64,000 bases of DNA, from assembly GCF_009799925.1 (NCBI RefSeq), contig NZ_WELK01000016.1:1-64000 (forward strand). Direction: 5' to 3'. Below, in pieces: positions 29,305 to 37,785 of the stretch (the stretch's first letter is position 1; each line of letters opens with the position of its first letter). A program made the position numbers and the translations under genes. The notes beneath the pieces are model-generated. The model worked only from the letters and a program-made list of their open reading frames with translations, searched no databases and was not told where the DNA came from. This stretch comes from Pseudomonas sp. R-28-1W-6 (lineage in GTDB: Bacteria > Pseudomonadota > Gammaproteobacteria > Pseudomonadales > Pseudomonadaceae).

Positions 29305-30003
29305 ATGAGCAACGTCGACCACGCCGAAATCGCCAAATTCGAAGCCCTCGCCCACCGCTGGTGGGACCGCGAGAGCGAGTTCAAGCCGCTGCACGACATC
29401 AACCCGCTGCGGGTCAACTGGATCGACGAACGCGTCGGCCTGGCCGGCAAGAAGGTGCTCGACGTCGGCTGCGGCGGCGGCATCCTTAGCGAAGCCATGG
29501 CCCAGCGCGGCGCCACGGTGACCGGCATCGACATGGGCGAGGCGCCTCTGGCCGTGGCCCAGCTGCACCAGCTGGAATCCGGGGTCAGCGTCGAGTACCG
29601 GCAGATCACCGCCGAAGCCCTGGCCGAGGAACTGCCCGAGCAGTTCGACGTGGTCACCTGCCTGGAGATGCTCGAACACGTACCGGACCCGTCCTCGGTG
29701 ATCCGCGCCTGCTTCCGCATGGTCAAGCCCGGCGGCCAGGTGTTCTTCTCCACCATCAACCGCAACCCCAAGGCCTACCTGTTCGCCATCGTCGGCGCCG
29801 AATACCTGATGCGCCTGCTGCCGCGCGGCACCCACGACTTCAAGAAATTCATCCGCCCGTCCGAGCTGGGCGCCTGGAGCCGCACCGCCGGCCTGACCGT
29901 CAAGGACATCATCGGCCTGACCTACAACCCGCTGACCAAGCACTACAAGCTGGCCGCGGACGTGGACGTCAACTACATGATCCAGACCCTGCGCGAGGAG
30001 TGA
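29305..30003 (+). CDS. ubiG: ubiquinone biosynthesis O-methyltransferase
   Basis: SAM-dependent methyltransferase performing both O-methylations of ubiquinone synthesis, 232 residues. The N-terminus (FEALAHRWWDRESEFKPLHDINPLR) and SAM motif VLDVGCGGGILSEAMA are typical, and FDVVTCLEMLEHVPDP follows. AAGGAAAG before the ATG is a good ribosome-binding site. mupP begins 5 bp after the stop. Confidence 0.97.
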   Translation: MSNVDHAEIAKFEALAHRWWDRESEFKPLHDINPLRVNWIDERVGLAGKKVLDVGCGGGILSEAMAQRGATVTGIDMGEAPLAVAQLHQLESGVSVEYRQITAEALAEELPEQFDVVTCLEMLEHVPDPSSVIRACFRMVKPGGQVFFSTINRNPKAYLFAIVGAEYLMRLLPRGTHDFKKFIRPSELGAWSRTAGLTVKDIIGLTYNPLTKHYKLAADVDVNYMIQTLREE

Positions 30004-30008
30004 GGCGC

Positions 30009-30680
30009 ATGCGTTTGCGAGCCGTACTCTTCGACATGGACGGGACGCTGCTGGACACCGCCCCGGACTTCATCGCCGTGTGCCAGGCCATGCGCCTGGA
30101 GCGCGGCCTGGCGGCCATCGACGACAAGCTGATCCGCGACCAAGTGTCCGGCGGCGCGCGTGCCATGGTCGCCGCTACCTTCGCCATGGACAGCGCGGCC
30201 GACGGCTTCGAGGCCCTGCGCCTGGAGTTCCTCGAGCGCTACCAGCAGCACTGCGCCGTGTTCAGCCAGCCGTTCGAGGGCATGGCCGAGCTGCTCGCCG
30301 ACATCGAGCAGGCCAGGCTGATCTGGGGCGTGGCGACCAACAAGCCGGCGCGCTTCGCCGAGCCGATCATGCAGCAGCTGGGCCTGGCCGAACGCTCGGC
30401 CGTGCTGGTCTGCCCGGACCACGTCAGCCGCAGCAAGCCCGACCCGGAAATGCTCCTGCTGGCCTGCCAGAAGATCGGCGTACAACCCGGCGAAGTGCTG
30501 TTCGTCGGCGACGACGAGCGCGACATAGAAGCCGGCCGCGCTGCCGGCTGCAAGACCGCCGCGGTCACCTACGGCTACATCCACCCGGACGACAATCCCA
30601 GCCACTGGGGCGCCGACGTGGTAGTGGAGCATCCCCTGGAACTGCGCGGCGTGCTCGACCGCGCCCTGTGCAGTTGCTGA
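30009..30680 (+). CDS. mupP: N-acetylmuramic acid 6-phosphate phosphatase
   Basis: HAD-superfamily phosphatase of 223 residues. Motif I is VLFDMDGTLLDTA (residues about 5-17), and motif III/IV contain SRSKPDPEMLL and VLFVGDDERDIEAG. In Pseudomonas the phosphatase between ubiG and yciK is MupP, which feeds the MurNAc recycling bypass of de novo peptidoglycan precursor synthesis and affects fosfomycin and beta-lactam tolerance. It was formerly annotated as phosphoglycolate phosphatase. Assignment rests on family and gene order. Confidence 0.9.
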   Translation: MRLRAVLFDMDGTLLDTAPDFIAVCQAMRLERGLAAIDDKLIRDQVSGGARAMVAATFAMDSAADGFEALRLEFLERYQQHCAVFSQPFEGMAELLADIEQARLIWGVATNKPARFAEPIMQQLGLAERSAVLVCPDHVSRSKPDPEMLLLACQKIGVQPGEVLFVGDDERDIEAGRAAGCKTAAVTYGYIHPDDNPSHWGADVVVEHPLELRGVLDRALCSC

Positions 30681-30728
30681 ACGCCCACATCACGGGCCTC
30701 AGCCACACCCATTGAGAGAGACATCCGC

Positions 30729-31469
30729 ATGTTTGACTACCAAGCCCGCCCCGACCTGCTGCAAGGCCGGGTGATCCTGGTTACCGGCGCCGGCCGCGGC
30801 ATCGGCGCCGCCGCCGCCAAGGCCTTCGCCGCCCACGGCGCCACCGTGCTGCTGCTGGGCAAGACCGAAGCCAACCTGACCGCGGTGTACGACGAGATCG
30901 AAGCCGCCGGCCACCCGCAACCGGCGGTGATCCCGTTCAACCTGGAAACCGCGCTGCCGCATCAGTACGACGAACTGGCCGCCATGCTGGAAAGCGAATT
31001 CGGCAAGATCGACGGCCTGCTGCACAACGCCGCCATCATCGGCCCGCGCACGCCGCTGGAGCAGCTGTCCGGCGACAACTTCATGCGCGTCATGCAGATC
31101 AACGTCAACGCCATGTTCATGCTCACCAGCACCCTGCTGCCGCTGCTCAAGCTGTCGGATGACGCCTCGGTGGTGTTCACCTCCAGCAGCGTCGGGCGCA
31201 AGGGCCGCGCCTACTGGGGCGCCTATGGCGTCTCCAAGTTCGCCACCGAAGGCCTGATGCAGACCCTGGCCGACGAAGTCGATGGCATCAGCAACGTGCG
31301 CGCCAACAGCGTCAACCCCGGCGCCACCCGCACCAGCATGCGCGCCCTGGCCTACCCGGGCGAGAACCCGGCGAACAACCCGGAGCCGCAAGCCATCATG
31401 CCGGTCTACCTGTACCTGATGGGCCCGGACAGCAAGGGCGTCAACGGCCAGGCCTTCGACGCCCAGTAA
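30729..31469 (+). CDS. yciK: YciK-family short-chain oxidoreductase
   Basis: Classical SDR of 246 residues. The NAD(P)-binding GAGRGIGAAAAKAF is at about 17-30, HNAAIIG is the NAG-type motif, and YGVSK holds the catalytic Tyr and Lys. Substrate is unknown in any organism I know of. It follows mupP by 48 bp, and an inverted repeat ends the unit. Confidence 0.9.
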   Translation: MFDYQARPDLLQGRVILVTGAGRGIGAAAAKAFAAHGATVLLLGKTEANLTAVYDEIEAAGHPQPAVIPFNLETALPHQYDELAAMLESEFGKIDGLLHNAAIIGPRTPLEQLSGDNFMRVMQINVNAMFMLTSTLLPLLKLSDDASVVFTSSSVGRKGRAYWGAYGVSKFATEGLMQTLADEVDGISNVRANSVNPGATRTSMRALAYPGENPANNPEPQAIMPVYLYLMGPDSKGVNGQAFDAQ

Positions 31470-31480
31470 GCACGCGCCAC

Positions 31481-31507
31481 GGCCGCCGGTTTTCCGGCGG
31501 CCGCTTT
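31481..31507 (+). terminator. terminator-like hairpin after yciK
   Basis: GGCCGCCGG (31481-31489) pairs with CCGGCGGCC (31494-31502) around TTTT, followed by GCTTT. The T tract is weak, so termination may be partial. Confidence 0.55.
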
Positions 31508-31589
31508 CCGTGAACGGCATCACATTGCCACCATCCCCGCCAAACTACCGGCAAGCCCTTGCCGCAAGGCCTCGCAAAAACAACCTAAA

Positions 31590-31620
31590 CCAATGAAATA
31601 AAAGACTTTTATTACATTGG
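31590..31620. promoter_or_regulatory. 31-bp AT-rich palindrome before the diguanylate cyclase gene
   Basis: Left arm CCAATGAAATAAAAG (31590-31604), one central A, right arm CTTTTATTACATTGG (31606-31620), with one mismatch in 15 pairs. It ends 56 bp before the ATG at 31677. It may be an operator for an unknown regulator, or an RNA hairpin in the leader. It lacks the GC-rich stem of a normal terminator. Confidence 0.6.
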
Positions 31621-31676
31621 CATGGAATTCGCTCTATCTCCCTCAGCAAAGCGCCCAGCGCCAGAGGTTGAGTTCC

Positions 31677-32603
31677 ATGGTCCCGCATAATCAGTCCAAC
31701 ACCATCGATTTCGATGCCGCCAAGCTGCAGCGCCTCGGCTATGCCAGCCGCAACCAGCAGCCGCTGAAGCCGGTCAGCCTGGCCCAGCTGCGCCAGCAAC
31801 TGGGCCTGCAGCTGCAGACCTCGCTGGAGGTCGATCGCATCCTCAAGCTGTTCTTCCGCGAAGTGCAGCGCCTGGTGCCCCTGCATGCGCTGAGCTACCA
31901 GCTGGCCGCCTGCGACCTGCGCCTGGAACTGGGCGAGCGAGCCAGCCACTCGGCCGGCTACCGCCTGAGCCACGAGGGCGAATACCTCGGCGAGCTGGTG
32001 TTCCGCCGCAACCAGCGCTTCAGCGAAGACGAACTGGGTCAGCTGGAATCGCTGCTGGCCAGCCTGCTGTTCCCGCTGCGCAACGCCCTGCTCTACCGCG
32101 CCGCCCTGCAGACCGCCCTGCGCGATCCGCTGACCGACACCGGCAACCGCATCGCCATGAACCAGTCCCTGCAACGCGAGATCGACCTGGCCCGACGCAG
32201 CCTGCAGCCGCTGTCGGCACTGATGCTGGATATCGATCACTTCAAGCGGATCAACGACCAATACGGCCACATCACCGGCGACGAAGTGCTCAAGGCCGTG
32301 GCCGGCGCCCTGAAACACAGCCTGCGCAACATCGACATGGTGTTCCGCTACGGCGGCGAGGAGTTCATGGTGCTGCTGTCCAACACCAGCCGCGAGTCCG
32401 CCGCCATGGTTGGCGAGCGCCTGCGCATGGCGGTGCTGGGCCTGCAATACCTGGTCGACGGCCACGCCATCGATCTGACCGTGAGCATCGGCTGCGCCAC
32501 CCTGCTGCCCGGCGAGTCGGGCGACAGCCTGCAACGCCGCGCCGACAATGCGCTGTATGTGTCCAAGCGCGAGGGGCGCAACCGCCTGTCCATGGCCGGC
32601 TGA
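31677..32603 (+). CDS. diguanylate cyclase (soluble, GGDEF)
   Basis: Probably makes cyclic di-GMP from GTP. It has 308 residues: an N-terminal region of about 145 residues with no recognised membrane segment (perhaps a GAF-like sensor) and a C-terminal GGDEF domain starting at DPLTDTGNR. The active-site loop is GGEEF, an active variant. The inhibitory I-site RNID lies exactly five residues before it, so product feedback is expected. The ATG at 31677 is preceded by AGAGG. The upstream palindrome suggests dedicated control. Confidence 0.9.
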   Translation: MVPHNQSNTIDFDAAKLQRLGYASRNQQPLKPVSLAQLRQQLGLQLQTSLEVDRILKLFFREVQRLVPLHALSYQLAACDLRLELGERASHSAGYRLSHEGEYLGELVFRRNQRFSEDELGQLESLLASLLFPLRNALLYRAALQTALRDPLTDTGNRIAMNQSLQREIDLARRSLQPLSALMLDIDHFKRINDQYGHITGDEVLKAVAGALKHSLRNIDMVFRYGGEEFMVLLSNTSRESAAMVGERLRMAVLGLQYLVDGHAIDLTVSIGCATLLPGESGDSLQRRADNALYVSKREGRNRLSMAG

Positions 32604-32614
32604 CGCTGCACAAC

Positions 32615-32643
32615 AAAAAGGGGCTCCGCGGAGCCCCTTTTTT
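32615..32643. terminator. bidirectional terminator
   Basis: AAAAAGGGGCTCC (32615-32627) pairs perfectly with GGAGCCCCTTTTT (32630-32642) across a 2-nt gap. It lies between the convergent diguanylate cyclase and rluB genes and can serve both strands. Confidence 0.92.
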
Positions 32644-32655
32644 ATTTGCCTGGAT

Positions 32656-33837
32656 TCAGCGCTTGCGGCCGAAACCCGGACGTTGCCCATCGCCACTCGG
32701 ACGCGGCTTGCGCGCCGGACGTTCGCCGGACTCATTGGCCGGGCGCGGCGTGCGCTTCTTGTTCACGTCGGCCGGACGCTCGGCCACTGCCGAACCACGC
32801 CCAGCCTGACGCTCGCCGCTGTCCTTGCGCGGGCCACGCGGCGCACGCTGCTCGCCATCCTTGCGCGGCGCACGCGGGGCGCGCTCGGCATCGCCACGCG
32901 GGGCACGCGCCGGACGGGGTGCCTCGCCGCCAGCCAGGTCGAGCGCCGGACGCAGGGTGCGCTTGGGCCGCTCACCCTTGCCCAGCGGACGCGCCGACTT
33001 GCGCTGCAGGCGATCGAGCTTGTCGCGCATCTTCTCCTTCATGGCCGGCATGGCCACCGAGGCCAGGCCGACCTCCTCGCTGAGGATGTCCACTTCGCGC
33101 TGGCTCAGCTCGCGCCAGCGACCCATGGGCAGGTCGGAGGTCATGAACACCGGGCCGAAGCGCACGCGCTTCAGGCGGCTGACCACCAGCCCCTGGGATT
33201 CCCACAGGCGGCGCACCTCGCGGTTGCGGCCTTCCATCACCACGCAGTGGTACCAGTGGTTGAAGCCATCGCCGCGCGGCGCTTCCTGGATGTCGGTGAA
33301 CTTGGCCGGGCCGTCTTCCAGCATCACGCCGGCCTTCAGCTGCTCGATCATCTCGTCGGTGACTTCGCCACGCACCCGCACCGCGTACTCGCGGTCCATC
33401 TCGTAGGAAGGATGCATCAGGCGGTTGGCCAGCTCACCGTCGGTGGTGAACAGCAGCAGGCCGGTGGTGTTGATGTCGAGGCGGCCGATATTGATCCAGC
33501 GGCCTTCTTTCGGCCGCGGCAGGCGGTCGAACACGGTGGGACGGCCTTCCGGGTCGTCGCGGGTGCAGATCTCGCCATCGGGCTTGTTGTAGATCAGCAC
33601 GCGGCGCACGCTTTCGGCCATCTCTTCGCGCTTGAGCAGGTGGCCGTCGACGCTGATGGCGTCATGCAGGTCGACCCGCGCGCCGAGGGTGGCGATCACC
33701 CCGTTGACCTTGACCCGGCCCTGGCTGATCCACTGCTCGATATCGCGGCGCGAGCCTTGCCCCATGCGGGCCAGGACTTTCTGCAGCTTCTCGCCGCTGG
33801 GACGACTGACTTCACTATCGGTTTCGAATTCACTCAT
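32656..33837 (-). CDS. rluB: 23S rRNA pseudouridine(2605) synthase RluB
   Basis: Modifies 23S rRNA. The 393 residues start with an S4 domain (about 15-60, KLQKVLARMGQGSRRDIEQWI), followed by the RsuA/RluB catalytic domain, with the catalytic aspartate in GRLDINTTGLLLFTTDG. From about residue 265 onward the protein is a low-complexity basic tail rich in Arg, Pro, Gly and Ala, probably disordered and RNA-binding. GGGAGG lies 8 bases before the ATG at 33837. The usual companions scpA and scpB are upstream. Confidence 0.94.
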   Translation of the reverse strand: MSEFETDSEVSRPSGEKLQKVLARMGQGSRRDIEQWISQGRVKVNGVIATLGARVDLHDAISVDGHLLKREEMAESVRRVLIYNKPDGEICTRDDPEGRPTVFDRLPRPKEGRWINIGRLDINTTGLLLFTTDGELANRLMHPSYEMDREYAVRVRGEVTDEMIEQLKAGVMLEDGPAKFTDIQEAPRGDGFNHWYHCVVMEGRNREVRRLWESQGLVVSRLKRVRFGPVFMTSDLPMGRWRELSQREVDILSEEVGLASVAMPAMKEKMRDKLDRLQRKSARPLGKGERPKRTLRPALDLAGGEAPRPARAPRGDAERAPRAPRKDGEQRAPRGPRKDSGERQAGRGSAVAERPADVNKKRTPRPANESGERPARKPRPSGDGQRPGFGRKR

Positions 33838-34007
33838 GCTCGGCACCTCCCGGTGTAATTAATGCTGAGAGCGCCGCCAAGCCCGGGGAGCTGGCGACAA
33901 AAGGTCGCGCATCATACGCGGATCAGCGCCGCGGCGCACGGCAGACTATAGACCGCCTAGCGGGATTTGCGCCGCTTTGAAGAGCTCGATGCGCGCGCTG
34001 CGACCTT

Positions 34008-34787
34008 TCAATGCTGCCGGTCCGGCCCGTCCAGATCGCCCATGGCCTCGGCCTCGTCTTCGGGCTCCGGCAGGTCGTCGAAGTCGGTCTTCAGCCCCTG
34101 TTCCATGGAGTCCAGCTCGGCCAGCAGACTGCGGAAGCTGGTTTCGTCGCGCGGCTCGCCCGCCTCCTCACCCGCGGCGGCGTCGGCGCGCGCCTGCAGC
34201 TCGGCCGGCACCGGCAGCTCGTCGTCCAGCTCCAGCACCGGCTCGGGCTCCAGCTCGCGCAGGGCGGCCAGGGTCGGCAGTTCGTCGAGGTTCTTCAGGT
34301 TGAAATGATCGAGGAACAGCCGGGTGGTGGCGAACATCGCCGGCTTGCCCGGCACGTCGCGGTAACCGACCACGCGGATCCACTCGCGCTCCATCAGGGT
34401 CTTGACTATCTGGCTGTTGACCGCCACGCCGCGGATATCCTCGATCTCGCCGCGGGTGATCGGCTGGCGGTAGGCGATCAGCGCCAGGGTTTCCAGCATG
34501 GCCCGCGAGTAGCGCTGCGGGCGCTCCTCCCACAGCCGGCCGACCCAGGGGGCGAACTGCTCGCGCACCTGCAGGCGGTAGCCGGAGGCCACCTCCTTGA
34601 GTTCGAACGCGCGGCCCTTGCACGACTTGGCCAGCAGGCTCAGGGCATTGCGGATGGTGGCCAGTTCGGGGCGCTCGGCCTCATCGAACAGTTCGCTGAT
34701 ACGCTCCAGCGACTGCGGCTTGCCGGAGGCCAGGAGGAAGGCTTCCAGCAGGGAGGCCAGCTCTTTCGGATCGTTGAGGTTCATCAT
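34008..34787 (-). CDS. scpB: segregation and condensation protein B
   Basis: Winged-helix subunit of the SMC-ScpAB chromosome condensation complex. It has 259 residues; conserved core ETLALIAYRQPITRGEIEDIRGVAVNS and EWIRVVGYRDVPGKPAMFATT. An extra acidic C-terminal extension (from about residue 180) is typical of Pseudomonas. The start overlaps the scpA stop (ATGA), so the pair is coupled. Confidence 0.95.
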   Translation of the reverse strand: MMNLNDPKELASLLEAFLLASGKPQSLERISELFDEAERPELATIRNALSLLAKSCKGRAFELKEVASGYRLQVREQFAPWVGRLWEERPQRYSRAMLETLALIAYRQPITRGEIEDIRGVAVNSQIVKTLMEREWIRVVGYRDVPGKPAMFATTRLFLDHFNLKNLDELPTLAALRELEPEPVLELDDELPVPAELQARADAAAGEEAGEPRDETSFRSLLAELDSMEQGLKTDFDDLPEPEDEAEAMGDLDGPDRQH

Positions 34788-35608
34788 TCGGCTCGGGCAC
34801 GCACATGGATCGGCGCAAAGGCTTCATTTTGCACCAGCTCCACCAGGGATTCCTTGATCAATTCCAGCACCGCCATAAAGGTGACGACGACACCCAGGCG
34901 CCCTTCGCCAGCGCTGAACAGTTCGACGAACGGCACGAAGGCGCCGCCCTTGAGGCGCTCCAGCACCTCGCTCATGCGCTCGCGGGTGGACAGCACCTCA
35001 CGGGTCACCTGGTGGCTCTCGAACATGTCGGCGCGGCGCAGTACTTCGGCCATGGACAGCAGCAGCTCTTCCAGGCTGACCTCCGGCAGCAGCTTGCGCG
35101 CGCGGGCCTCGGGGGCGTCCAGGCGCGGCACGCTGAGGTCGCGGCCGACCCGCGGCAGGCTGTCCAGGTCTTCCGCGGCGGCCTTGTAGCGCTCGTATTC
35201 CTGCAGGCGGCGGATCAGCTCGGCGCGCGGGTCGTCCTCTTCCGCCTCGGCCTCGGCCGAACGCGGCAGGAGCATGCGCGACTTGATCTCGGCGAGCATG
35301 GCGGCCATCACCAGGTATTCGGCGGCCAGCTCCAGGCGCACCGACTTCATCAGCTCGACATAGCCCATGTACTGCTTGGTGATTTCCGCCACCGGGATGT
35401 CGAGGATGTCGATGTTCTGCTTGCGGATCAGGTACAGCAGCAGGTCGAGCGGGCCTTCGAAGGCCTCGAGGAACACCTCCAGGGCATCCGGCGGGATGTA
35501 CAGGTCCAGCGGCAGCTCGGTGACGGCCTGGCCGTAGACCAGGGCGAACGGCAGCTCCTGCTGGGCTCCGGACTGGCTGGCGGGATCGGCGGGCGGGGTC
35601 GTCTGCAT
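34784..35608 (-). CDS. scpA: segregation and condensation protein A
   Basis: Kleisin subunit bridging SMC heads. It has 274 residues; the N-terminal kleisin motif is FEGPLDLLLYLIRKQNIDILDIPVAEITKQY, and the C-terminal winged helix is VVTFMAVLELIKESLVELVQNEAFAPIHV. The ATG at 35608 is chosen because the upstream in-frame extension to 35788 is unlike the family. An smc gene is not in the window; Pseudomonas also has MksB condensins. Confidence 0.94.
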   Translation of the reverse strand: MQTTPPADPASQSGAQQELPFALVYGQAVTELPLDLYIPPDALEVFLEAFEGPLDLLLYLIRKQNIDILDIPVAEITKQYMGYVELMKSVRLELAAEYLVMAAMLAEIKSRMLLPRSAEAEAEEDDPRAELIRRLQEYERYKAAAEDLDSLPRVGRDLSVPRLDAPEARARKLLPEVSLEELLLSMAEVLRRADMFESHQVTREVLSTRERMSEVLERLKGGAFVPFVELFSAGEGRLGVVVTFMAVLELIKESLVELVQNEAFAPIHVRARAE

Positions 35609-35802
35609 GGCACTCTCTTGATCGCTGAAAAACCGGCGGCGCGCACGCCAGCCACGGCTGGCGGAACCGGCGGCTCGGCCGGCGGGTCCAAACAGAACGA
35701 GTGAGCGCCGCGGCATTCTACCCGACTGGAGAAACTGCCAGGGCCGCTCTCTCGACCCGCCTTGAACGGTTCGCCAGGCGAACCTCAACCAGGGAGCACG
35801 CC

Positions 35803-36159
35803 ATGAAGACCCTTTCCCTCCCCTTCGCTTTCGCCCTGCTGCTCGCCTGCCTGGCCGCCCTCGTGGCCTTGCCGCTGGAAGCTGGAATGATCACCACGCA
35901 AGACGCGGTGGCCGAACAATCCATACAGACCGACCGCGCCAAGGTTCAGGCGTTTCTCGATCGCGCCACCGTGCAGGACAAATTGCAGGCCATGGACGTG
36001 CCGGCCGCCCTGGCCAAAACCCGGGTGGATGCCCTGACCGCCGAGGAAGTGGCCAGCCTGGCCCAGCGCATCGACGCGCTGCCAGCCGGCGGCGCGCTGA
36101 GCGGCATGGATGTGGTGATCATTCTATTGGTCGCCATCCTGGTCGCGATAGCCCTGTGA
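35803..36159 (+). CDS. PA2779-family small secreted/membrane protein
   Basis: A 118-residue protein with an N-terminal signal peptide or membrane segment (about 5-27), a central region AKVQAFLDRATVQDKLQAMDVPAALAKTRVDALTAEEVASLAQRIDALPAGG resembling the PA2779 family, and a C-terminal hydrophobic stretch VVIILLVAILVAIAL. AGGGAG gives a good ribosome-binding site. The family has no known function; in P. aeruginosa the gene sits beside a C39-peptidase-like gene, which is absent here. It lies on the opposite strand to both flanking genes and has the look of a moved single gene. Confidence 0.75.
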   Translation: MKTLSLPFAFALLLACLAALVALPLEAGMITTQDAVAEQSIQTDRAKVQAFLDRATVQDKLQAMDVPAALAKTRVDALTAEEVASLAQRIDALPAGGALSGMDVVIILLVAILVAIAL

Positions 36160-36207
36160 ACCGGCGCCATCGCGCGTGGACGGCCCGAGGCCAGGCACCA
36201 GCGCGCC

Positions 36208-36837
36208 TCAGGCTTCGCTGGCGAAGGGCGTCGGATCGCCGCAGCCGACACGCAGCACCTGCGGCTCGCCGTCGGCCAGGTTGACCACGGTGGACGCCTC
36301 CAGGCCGCCGTAACCGCCGTCGATGATCAGGTCGACATGGTGTTCGAGGATCTGGCGCATCTCGTAGGGATCGCTCATCGGCAACCCCTCGCCGGGCAGG
36401 ATCAGGCTGACGCTCATCAGCGGCTCGCCCAGCTGCTCGGCCAGCGCCTGGGCGATCGGGTGCCCGGGCACGCGCAGGCCGATGGTGCGGCGCTTGGGAT
36501 GCAGGAGCATGCGCGGCACTTCGCGGGTAGCGTTGAGGATGAAGGTATAGGGCCCCGGGGTATGCGCCTTGAGCACGCGGAAGGCGGCGGTATCGACCTT
36601 GGCGAACAGGCCGATCTGCGACAGGTCGCTGCACACCAGGGTGAAGTTGTGCTTGTCGTCCAGCTGGCGCAGGCGGCGGATGCGCTCGACCGCGCCCTTG
36701 TCGCCGATCAGGCAGCCGATGGCATAGGAGGAATCGGTGGGGTAGACGATCACCCCGCCCGCCCGGACGATCTCCACCGCCTGCTTGATCAGGCGCGCCT
36801 GCGGGTTTTCCGGGTGGACCTGGAAGAACTGACTCAT
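36208..36837 (-). CDS. YciO-family Sua5/YrdC-like protein
   Basis: A 209-residue YrdC-fold protein. GGVIVYPTDSSYAIGC and KRRTIGLRVPGHPIAQALAEQLGEP are the nucleotide/bicarbonate-binding motifs of the threonylcarbamoyl-AMP synthase superfamily. Sequence features (SQFFQVHPENPQ at the N-terminus) place it with YciO rather than TsaC, so a tRNA-modification role is uncertain. GGGAGAGG precedes the ATG at 36837. The PHP ribonuclease gene ends 13 bp upstream, as in many gammaproteobacteria. Confidence 0.88.
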   Translation of the reverse strand: MSQFFQVHPENPQARLIKQAVEIVRAGGVIVYPTDSSYAIGCLIGDKGAVERIRRLRQLDDKHNFTLVCSDLSQIGLFAKVDTAAFRVLKAHTPGPYTFILNATREVPRMLLHPKRRTIGLRVPGHPIAQALAEQLGEPLMSVSLILPGEGLPMSDPYEMRQILEHHVDLIIDGGYGGLEASTVVNLADGEPQVLRVGCGDPTPFASEA

Positions 36838-36850
36838 GACCTCTCCCTGT

Positions 36851-37720
36851 TCAGGGGGCAGTAGAAGTTGGGCGGTGGACATCACTGAAACGCTCCCACA
36901 AGGGTGGCAGGTCTTCGGGCAACGGACGGTACATGCCCAGCTCCGACCAGTCGCCCGGTGCATGGAAATCGCTGCCGACACTGGCCAGCATGCCGAATTC
37001 TCGCGCCAGAATGGCCAGGCCGCCAACCTGCTCAGCCGGCTGCAGGCCATTGACCACTTCCAGCGCGTGGCCACCGGCGGCGATGAAGTCGGCCACCAGG
37101 CGGCGCCGCTTGCTACGGGTGAAATCGTACTGCCAGGGGTGCGCCAGGCTGATCCAGGCGCGCGCCTCGCGCAGGGTGCCGACCGTCTGCTCCAGGGTCG
37201 GCCAATGCTGTTTCACATCGCCCAGCTTGCCCGACCCCAGCCACTTGCGGAACGCCTCGGCATGGTCGCGCACATGCCCGGCGCGGACCAGGAACTCGGC
37301 GAAATGCGGCCGCGCCGGTGCATTGCCGCTGTCGCCCAGGGCCTGCTGCACCGCGCGGGCCCCCTCCAGCGCACCGGGCATGCCCTTGGCGGCCAGGCGC
37401 CGGGCAATTTCCTCGGCACGCAGCCAGCGGCCCTGATGCAGTTCGCCAATGGCCTGCTGCAAAGCCGGGGCATCGGCGGCGAAGGCGTAGCCCAATACAT
37501 GAATAGTAGCGCCCCCCCAGGTACAGGACAGTTCGATGCCGTTGATCAGCTGCAGGCCCAGCTCGGTGGCGGCCCGGCGCGCCTCGGCGAGGCCTTCCAG
37601 GGTGTCGTGGTCGGTCAGCGCCAGCATCTGCACGCCCCGCTCATGGGCCCGCGCGACCACCACAGCGGGCGCGAGAACGCCGTCCGAGGCGGTGCTGTGG
37701 CAGTGCAGATCAACTTTCAT
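36851..37720 (-). CDS. PHP-domain 5'-3' exoribonuclease (RNase AM / TrpH-like)
   Basis: A 289-residue protein with the PHP metal sites: VDLHCHSTASDG at the N-terminus, LTDHDT near 37, SLAHPWQY in the middle and GSDFHAPG near the C-terminus. The family (YciV/TrpH) trims 5' ends of rRNA and other short RNAs, acting on 5'-monophosphates. It is divergent from yciB and coupled to yciO. Confidence 0.88.
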   Translation of the reverse strand: MKVDLHCHSTASDGVLAPAVVVARAHERGVQMLALTDHDTLEGLAEARRAATELGLQLINGIELSCTWGGATIHVLGYAFAADAPALQQAIGELHQGRWLRAEEIARRLAAKGMPGALEGARAVQQALGDSGNAPARPHFAEFLVRAGHVRDHAEAFRKWLGSGKLGDVKQHWPTLEQTVGTLREARAWISLAHPWQYDFTRSKRRRLVADFIAAGGHALEVVNGLQPAEQVGGLAILAREFGMLASVGSDFHAPGDWSELGMYRPLPEDLPPLWERFSDVHRPTSTAP

Positions 37721-37785
37721 GGGGCCGCTTTCGCTGGGAATGATGTTTGTTATTATGCCGGCACATCCCGCTTCTGGCTGCCGCC

